Assembly: GCA_033980235.1 (NCBI GenBank)
Contig: CM067064.1
Span: 6,810,501 to 6,874,500, forward strand
Source: Diadema setosum
Lineage: Eukaryota > Echinodermata > Echinoidea > Diadematoida > Diadematidae
DNA: 64,000 nt
Reading direction: 5' to 3'
A model generated the notes under the pieces. The model saw nothing but the letters and a program-made list of their open reading frames with translations, searched no databases and was not told the origin of the DNA. Positions 56,120 through 64,000 of the stretch are shown here, in pieces; the stretch's first letter is position 1; the number at the start of each line of letters is the position of its first letter. The translations under genes were made by a program, and so were the position numbers.

Positions 56120-57334
56120 AAATAACGAACATCACAGATACTGCAATATGCTGACGTCCATGTTTTCTGCTTTTCAGAGATTACAAGTCGATACAGGTAG
56201 GCGTTATATATTCACTTAAGGGGCAGTTCCCCCCAAACATAGATAAGGATTTGGTGAATGTAAAACAGTATCAGTCACACACTTCAACGAAGTTTGAGGA
56301 AAATGAGAAAAAAAAAACATGTGAAAGCTACCAATCTTTAAGCTTTGTTTAAACCCATCACTGGTTGAGAAGGCCAAGTAGGCCTACAACAGTTCTTGAT
56401 GCCATAGCAGTTGGATCCTATGGAAAGAAAATATAAAGAAAAAAAATCGCCATTATTTGGCTTGCATAATGAAAATGCATTCGAATTACCTCCTTCAAAA
56501 CGCAGGGAGAACAATATAACCCTTCCAGACTTCAATAGCAAGAGATGGAATGTGCACTTTTCATATAAATGAAATATTAAAGAATTCTCTTTATATTTTC
56601 TTTAAATCGTTCCCCGACTAGGACATCATGAACTGTCTTAGGCTCCTTATTCAGCAAAGACGGTTTATAGTTTTGGCGTAAATTGAAAACATCCATCACA
56701 AAATCTGTCATGAATTCTTTTTCTTACATAGAAAATGTATAGCACAATAGCTGCAAAAGAAAACCTACGAAATCTTTCAGTGGCTGTTTGACAAGGAAAC
56801 TTAAAGGTAATCGAACTTTGGCAATCCGAAAACTTTGTCATCAGGATAAACATAAGAACTTGGATAAGTGAATGTGAAAATAGTTTCTTGATATAAAGGT
56901 CGACATTTTGAATGAGAGAAAAAAAAAACTTCTGCCCGCAAAGTTCCCACAGACATTGTGAATATCAAACCATGTATATGGGTGGGTTTAGTATAAAAAC
57001 AGAAATGAGCACGAGGGGAAAATCTCACGCATTAACGATTATTTTTCATCACATGCACCAGCCGTTCGGGAAAGTCTTAAGCCGTGCGGACGAAGGAAGT
57101 AAAGAGTGAGGAAATCCCACCGACACGTCGAGATTCGGAATAGATTATGAGCCTGAGATGAATATAGCTACTGCGAATTTTGAAAATTTCCATTTTGCTG
57201 CCACATTGCCTGCGGTATTTGCATACAGTTAGCAGATTGTCACGCTGTGGCGGCCCGATCAAAGGTGGTTACGTACGGAAGATTTGTATGATGCGGTGCA
57301 AGTCCCTCAGCTATTTCGCATATCAACGAAGGTG

Positions 57335-57362
57335 TTTTTTTTTTTTTTTTTTTTTTTTTTTT
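57335..57362. repeat. T28 homopolymer
   Basis: Uninterrupted T run, followed by a short (CA)n-rich segment. Confidence 0.95.
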
Positions 57363-57580
57363 AGTATGCAAACAAGCACCCCCACACACACACACACTCG
57401 CACGTACATGCACGCTCATACACATTATGTGTGTGTGTACATAATTATGCGTTTTTTTATGGATATTGTATTTAATCTGTATATAATATTTGGATATAAA
57501 GAGATAATTGACAGACATAAATCACGCATATTTATAAAAATATATATATATACATTATGGAATATGATCTTGTGTTCATT

Positions 57581-57587
57581 TGTGTTT

Positions 57588-57645
<58 letters not shown>
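57581..57645. repeat. (GT)n microsatellite
   Basis: About 27 GT units with two TTT interruptions at the left. Confidence 0.95.
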
Positions 57646-57647
<2 letters not shown>

Positions 57648-57699
57648 AATATGTGAAAGACCATAAAAAAGAGAGAAAAAGAAGGGAACATATTTCCAA

Positions 57700-58900
57700 G
57701 GAACTTTGTACTGAGCCTGAAAAAAAAGGTGTAAGGTTAGCACATTAGGAGTACGAAAGTAGGGGGAAAGTGCATTCGACGGAAGGTGAGACGAAATGAC
57801 TCCGGAGAAGCGTGCAGTACAGGCAAAGACTCATTTTCATCGGCGCCACAATACGATGGGAAAAAAACTGTAGTCGCGGAGTAATATTGGTTCTTGATCC
57901 CTGTTATCCCTCCACATTTCTCTCGTCGACTGCATCTCCGTAGTTCTTCGAAAATAGATGTTGCTGTTGTAATGTCGACTTGCTAACTCACCACATTCAT
58001 CTACTCTGAGCCACAAGGACTTGTATGTAACTATCTATTAACACATTTTTTTTAATGTAAAAAAAGACACACAGAGAAACTAGATGGCTGTCATGTCTCA
58101 TTTATACAGCAAAGAAGGACGGCTGTATTAACCCCCCCCCCCCTCCAAAAAAAAAAGTGTTAACAAAATAGCAGGTAACTTAATTCATTGTATTCCTTGT
58201 GATATCAAAAACAAAAACAAAAACAAACACCAACAATCAATAACAAAAACAAAAGCATTCAAGTTCAAATTTATCTCGTTTTTCTACAGTAAATTATAAA
58301 CATAAATCTCACTTTCTTCAGTGACCGATATAATTCATTTAATTTGGACAGAGAAAACAGTAATTGAAAACTTACAGTAGGGATACATTGTTGCTGAGGT
58401 AACGAAAGTGAAAATAATTGTCAATATGCACTGTGTAAAAAAAAAAACCCCAAACAACCGGAGGGACCCACTAAAAAGACACAGCTTGTAGAGTGTGGGC
58501 CCCTCTTGGATAAAAAGTTCGATGCAAAGACATTGGCATTGTATATCTCGTATACATATGGCTGAGATTTACCGAGGGAAAAGAGAATAAATAAATGTAC
58601 AGGCGGTGCTAAAAAGTGACCTGCCTTATTAGATTATCGACAAGATGTGGTCTGCAAATGCATCTATCAAAATCACGCAGTGAAGAAAAAAAGATGTCAC
58701 AATTCGTCCAGGAATCGAACGTGTTGAGCACTTTAATCGCCTAAAAGAAGACTCGTAACCATGGCTACGAGAAAGTGGTGCCAATCATCGGATGTTCCGC
58801 ATCGAGGCAATAGTAGATGCTATAGACAAGAAGTTCACTAGTTATAATACTCACCGTAATTAGATGAATCTTTGTTTGTTTGTTTGTTTCTTTGTTTTTA
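57700..58900. other. Non-coding stretch, nothing recognised
   Basis: AT-rich with C13 and A9 runs near 58130-58155 and an A10 run near 58440. No gene, RNA or transposon signature seen. Confidence 0.45.
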
Positions 58901-58914
58901 GCTGCAAACCCTAA

Positions 58915-59234
58915 TGGAAAGAACACAGTGTTTCACAGTGTGAGAAACACAGTGTGAACTCAGTGTGAAATCTCTTCACACTCTTAAATTCGAGCGTTTT
59001 AACAGTGTGAACAAAATGTGAGTCATCAATTTACAGTGTGAAACAAAGCATTACTATGTGATTTACAGTGTGAAACAAAGCATTACTATGTGAACACTCT
59101 GTGAAAACCACACCACAGTGTGAAGTTACTATGTGAACACTCTGTGAAAACCACACCACAGTGTGAAGTCATCTTCAGAGCGTTTTCACATGGTCGACTA
59201 TGTGAACACACTGTGAGGCCCTGCGTTCTTTCCA
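58915..59234. mobile_element. CACAGTGTG-rich element, copy 2 (intact ends)
   Basis: It starts TGGAAAGAACACAGTG and ends CTGCGTTCTTTCCA, giving a 10-bp TIR. The interior has about nine CACAGTGTG or close variants, plus internal duplications of TTTACAGTGTGAAACAAAGC (about 59030 and 59061) and of GTGAACACTCTGTGAAAACC. It carries no open frame. Confidence 0.8.
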
Positions 59235-59239
59235 GTATA

Positions 59240-61800
59240 GGGACAAAGCATGGCCGTCTGTCCTGTCAAATAACATAACAGACTCATTTCGTTTCTTGGC
59301 TTTGAGAGGTCTTTCTTGACAACACACTCTGCAGATGAAGAGCTTTAATAATTATGCACATGAGAACCATGTACGTAAAAATCACAAAAGATACCTTTTT
59401 TCGCGGTTGACATTCTTGGAAACCAATAAGGAATCCTCTGAAGAATCCTTATTGTTGTCCTTTTCAAAGTATTCTTTGTTGATATGACACCAACAAGTTT
59501 GGTGTGGTGCGTTTTTTCAATAAGCTATTGGCAGTGATTGACAAGATTTCTATTGATTTTTATCAAATTCCTATTGATTTCATTGATAACCAGTTCCCTA
59601 TTTTCAGACGAGAAGACAGTTCTCGATACTTCACAACTCCTTGTCTCTATTTGGTGGATAAACTGCTCTTTTCGTGATACCTCGAATGACCAACTGATGA
59701 AATGAATTAGATGAATAAAAAGTATCTTTCTAACAATACGCAACCGACAGCTTGTTGGCATCATTTTGATCATTCATTTACCATGAAATGTGCTATAGTT
59801 ACATTTTAAATAAAAAAAGGTTATACTGGTTCAGACACCGTTTAGCATTATGATGCCTCAACAATTCCAGAATTTCATCAAGTTGTCGAACTTTAGTGAT
59901 TGAGCTGTATGATGTTAAAATGCACTAAAAACTGAACTGAATTAACTGAACTGAACTGAAAAAAAATAACAACAAAAACAAAACAAGAATGTTCCAGCAT
60001 TCACATGCTCTGATGTGACTCATACTGTCACTATCGAAAAATCTTCAGGCTGTATTACAAAATATCAACATACCAACGAACCGTTTACCAAATGGTGTAT
60101 TCCAGCACTGGTGTGCCGATGAGTAAAATAAAGTATGAAGCATTTTTGCTTTTGAAGCATTTAAAGTTAATTTTTAATCATCATCATATTTTTTTCATAA
60201 AGCTTCAGTGGCAGCATGTATACATGACATGCAGCAGAAGCAAGCAACCTTATTTTTTTCCCCAAATTGATAAAATTGTTAAACACTGCCTTTTAGTATA
60301 CGTAAAGGCTTTTCAATTCAAGATCACTCGATGGTAAAATATGGATATAAATCAATGTAATATTTTAGTTTTCCTGGAGAGGAGACTGACTGAAAAGTAA
60401 TATCACAGACACTCGGGAAAAGACGATTTAATCTACCGACCCCGATACAATCGATTGCACTTCACAAATTGATTGCGTTTGAACCGAAAACCCGAGGGAG
60501 ATTTTCCCTGATATTTGAGACGGTGCAGACGATAGAGTCGCGCTAGTTTAGTCGACACTGCGATTTCCCCCATCTTCCGATTTCCAGCTAAATCAGCGAT
60601 GCTCTGTGGTGCATGTGGACTAATCTATATTGGACATACGTTCCTAGTCTTGCTAACAGTCGGTATTTTTTCTTTATTCTATGTGACAGTGTTGAGCAGT
60701 GAATTCAAAATATGTACATGCACGCACACTTCATTCAAAAAGGAGAACTCAGACACTGATGCTAACCTGTAAATAATAATAACATAAAGCGCATTTGTGC
60801 ACTCCTCATTAGGCCGCCACTCGCACTGTAGAGATCTGTTTACAAGCATCCAGAGCAGGTGAATATGAAATTCAAGTTTCCTACTCCCGATTCGCTTCAT
60901 ATTAGACTTGAAATAGTTGTACATTGACAGAGCTTGCTACGAACAACTGCTATCATAAAAACGTCATGCATGCACATACTATTTCAAGTTAATCCGAGCA
61001 ATATATTGCTAATGGACATGACGTTTTGCATGAAAATATATATTCGGGATCCCCAGATTCTAACTCTTGACTGTTAAACATATTATTACTTATTACTTAG
61101 ACAAACTTTCTTATCATTACTTAGACATTAACAGTGTCTCTTATGGAGGATACAACTTTCAGTTGCTATCAATGAATTTCATTTCTAATTTTTGAGTCGT
61201 AATTCATTGTTTAAGGATTATGTTAATTTTGCTGTCAGCTTGTCATAGCATGACAGTGGCAGACAAGTTGATGAGACGCTGGGCTATCTAGAGAGAATGA
61301 TAGAGAAAGGGGGGTGGTCTCTTTTATTCATCTTCTTAATTAGGAGGCTTTCTGGTAACAACTACTCTTGTTTGATGTCAAACATCACGCAAATCTAAAG
61401 CAAAGAAATCCGAGAATAAACACACGCTTACTCGTTCAACATTGCCGAGCACAACAAAATAACAACATCGTTGCATTCCAATAAAAGAAAATCGCCTTTT
61501 TTTCTTAAAGTGCGCCATCAAATAATCAGATGTCATCATTGTCAAAGTTGATGTCAAAATCTTGTCACATTTATCGATTCTCAGTGTAAGATTAATTAAT
61601 GACAGCGGGAGAGTGTGAACACGGACTGCGTAGTGCCTCCACGAGCCATCGGACTTTACAAGTGTCTGCCCGTATACCACCAGCACAGCGTGTCATCCCG
61701 ATGTTCTTTAAATAGTTTTGGTTAAGACCTTTCAGGTTTCTAACATTTCTGGTGAGATTATGAGAAACTTCTTTTGAAATATGAAAAAGCACGTAATTCC
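59240..61800. other. Non-coding stretch, nothing recognised
   Basis: AT-rich with scattered short frames that lack coding character. A CTGAACTGAACTGAA run lies at about 59932-59958. Confidence 0.45.
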
Positions 61801-61814
61801 AAAAGGGTTTATTA

Positions 61815-61959
61815 GATGAAAATTGGTTTTGAAATGGCTGAGATATCAAAAACAATCCTAAGGTGGCAATCCTAAGGTGGCACCCACCTTTTATTACGAT
61901 CGCTTTGTTTTACTTTGTTTTTGGATGTCTCAGCCATTCCAAAACCGATTTTCATCATA
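61815..61959. repeat. Inverted repeat (arms about 40 bp)
   Basis: GATGAAAATTGGTTTTGAAA plus TGGCTGAGATATC is complemented by TCTCAGCCATTCCAAAACCG plus ATTTTCATC. The loop holds a 13-bp tandem pair AATCCTAAGGTGGC. It is probably part of a larger foldback element. Confidence 0.65.
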
Positions 61960-62244
61960 CAAACTCTGAATTACTCTTAGAATGGTATGCTATGTATTAT
62001 TTCATAAGTGGTATCTTGGTATCTCGTAAATAGTTACAAGCCCAATACTCATCTCCACTAATACTGGATACCATCCCTTTAACGTTTAACCAAGAATAGC
62101 ATAGATTTGCTCCGCGAAACCGGGGCGTGGTGAGCATATTAGTGTGCTAATATTCTGCCATGGCAATAAATGTCACACGCATGTCTATGAAGATAATAAT
62201 TCAGCCAGCCATCTATTAGTTCTAATTCTGCCAGCGGAACAATC

Positions 62245-62355
62245 ACTACCCCCTTCTCTATCTTCTTCCCCCCTTTCTCTCCCATTCCTTTCGTTTTTCT
62301 TTGTCTCACTTTCTCTTCCTCCCCCTTCCCTCTCCCTTGCAGTTTCCTCCATCTT
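62245..62355. repeat. Pyrimidine-rich tract
   Basis: Mostly C and T on plus for about 110 bp. Low complexity. Confidence 0.8.
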
Positions 62356-62787
62356 TCTTCCATCTGTAAAGATCACGCATCCTGCAGATATAGCTTACAG
62401 GAACAGGAAATCAGCGAAACCTAATCAGCTCATTACCCATCTCGATTGTCATTAATACACGCAGTAATGGCAACCCGACAGAATGCGTCGGTCTGGTCTA
62501 CTGTATTCCAACCCGCGTGTTAGGCGTAATGAATGCGCGGCTGATGCGGATGCATCTCGTTGGCAGGTTGGATTATAACCGAACATGAGATAGTATTTTG
62601 TCCTACGGGATGGTGTCTCTATCGTTTGCGTCCGAAATATCATTCCATCTGACTACTACAGGTGATTAGATATGGTATAGGCAGCTTATAATCCATGATG
62701 TCATGTTTGTTAATATTTTCTATTCGTTACTTCATTTTTTGAATAAAGTCTTGGGAAACGACAGCAAATGACAGAGACACACGCAGA

Positions 62788-62850
62788 TACATACATACAT
62801 ACATACACACATACATGCATACATACACATACATGCAGACATACACACAA
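62788..62850. repeat. (CATA)n microsatellite
   Basis: Imperfect CATA units with CACA and TGCA variants. Confidence 0.9.
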
Positions 62851-63631
62851 ATATAATTATGTATTTATATATACAGACATGAATGTACGTGTATATGGTA
62901 AAATGCATATCATATTTTTTGAGCTTCTTCTTCGTGCATAATGTTCTTAGCAGACTATCACACACCTGCAAAGGATCTCTTCAAGAGCGTGAAGGTTTAA
63001 CTCTGGAGTAGAGAAGACGAATGGCTGACCAGAAAAGTTTATCATTGACGTGTTCTCTCTCCGTCCTATTTCTTTCTTAACAAGTTGTGGAAAGAATGCG
63101 TGAATCATTTACTCAGGTCCCTTGATATAATTTATTATCCTTGATATATCAGCGGTACGACAAATCAACCCCCTGTGATGGCTTTATACAAGTTTCTTTT
63201 CTTATAATCATTACCTTATCAGGCGACGTTTTCTTTTTTTTTCTTTCTTTCGTCCTTTTAGCCTTGCCTTTCTCAAAGGGCACAGACAGTCAATGCCCTT
63301 CTCCTCGTCCTCCGTCTGATATTACAGTCAGCTTTCTTCATCTTCCGACTGTGCTTTATCCGTGTTGTTTCTCCCCTTCTATACTCTTCTTTTGCCCCAT
63401 CCGCCACTTTCTCTTTCGGTCTTTGCTTGTCTCTTCGCTTACGTCATGTTAAGACAATCATCTGCTGTAGCTTTCTTTAAGAGACTCATTAATCTATTTA
63501 GCATTTATTGTATTTATCTGCTGTCTTCAACAGCAGCCTGTTACTCCTTCCCTGTAACTCGTGTGTGTTTGATAGTGCTAGCACTTTAGGTATCTTCGTA
63601 TGATTGCTTTCATCACGATCAAAACCAAAAG

Positions 63632-63980
63632 AGCGGGATGTTGGCTCTCTTGGTAACGCATCTGCTTTTCAGTCGAATGGCGCGGGTGCGGGCGCGGGGT
63701 CGAATCCCCTTGAGTCTTACTGAACAATGTTGTGTGTTATCACATGCCGTCCACTCTTGTAGAGACAAAACACCCTGTTCCTCGGATACCAGTAGGACAT
63801 AAAATGGAGACCCTGCATGTGGGAGAGTCACAACGGCACGCATGAAAAGATACTGCTTCATTCATTCATCGCAGGGAACATGGTGTACATCCACCAACCC
63901 GGTAAAGTGGTCCGCCCCAAGTACATGCATCACATCTGGACTGTATGGAAGACCGGCTAGAGTGAAGGTGAATATAAACT
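63632..63980 (+). mobile_element. tRNA-derived SINE, nearly full length
   Basis: The head has a box A-like TTGGCTCTCTTGGTAACGCA and a box B GGGGTCGAATCCCC at tRNA spacing. The body follows, with GGACTGTATGGAAGACCGGC near the end and an ATCCATCCAT-type tail at the window edge. Anticodon-arm pairing is poor, so this is not a tRNA gene. Confidence 0.6.
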
Positions 63981-64000
63981 ATCCATCCATCTTAGGAGAT

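Noticed and set aside
57180..57656. 158-residue frame
   Set aside because: Runs through a T28 tract and a (GT)n microsatellite, giving poly-Phe and poly-Val/Cys. Not coding.

Overview
The window is a piece of an animal genome, most likely an echinoderm (sea urchin-like). The clues are AT-rich intron-containing DNA, abundant (AAT)n, (GAT)n and (CA)n microsatellites, CR1/L2-like non-LTR remnants, tRNA-derived SINEs, and many small inverted-repeat elements of kinds I associate with sea urchin genomes. The species assignment is inference. No bacterial, plasmid or viral gene set is present.

Left part (1-17.3 kb): thirteen consecutive plus-strand exons encode the C-terminal 478 residues of an SLC26A11-type sulfate/anion transporter, running from the mid transmembrane domain through the STAS domain to the stop codon at 17274. 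The 5' exons lie off the left edge. Exon phases join cleanly across every intron, and one short cytosolic or lumenal loop may hide an unseen micro-exon. The introns carry several foldback elements (3.9, 6.6-7.2, 9.8-10.7, 10.9, 11.5, and 11.8-13.7 kb with a nested element).

Middle (17.3-36.8 kb): I see no convincing gene. The region holds a pair of 93-bp TTAA elements, a pogo-like element, (GAT)n tracts and a 2.6-kb element with terminal repeats and 10-bp target duplications. That element is filled by a 274-bp tandem satellite with G/C-rich cores (27.1-29.7 kb). A decayed CR1-like fragment follows, and then an 847-bp TTAA-flanked element containing a tRNA-Ala-like sequence.

Right part: an intronless Olig-like bHLH transcription factor gene lies on plus at 36867-37691, directly behind long (TAC)n and (CTTAT)n tracts. 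A two-transmembrane protein of unknown function lies on minus at 46861-47481. A nearly identical 757-bp tandem duplication lies at 44.6-46.1 kb, and a CR1-like reverse transcriptase remnant lies on minus at 52.1-53.05 kb. The rest, to 64 kb, is non-coding with repeats: two CACAGTGTG-rich elements, relatives of the 274-bp satellite, and a SINE at the right edge.

The three supported genes show no obvious functional link: an anion transporter, a likely neural or mesodermal regulator, and an unknown membrane protein. The most unusual content is the repeat landscape, above all the satellite-filled transposon at 27.1-29.7 kb.
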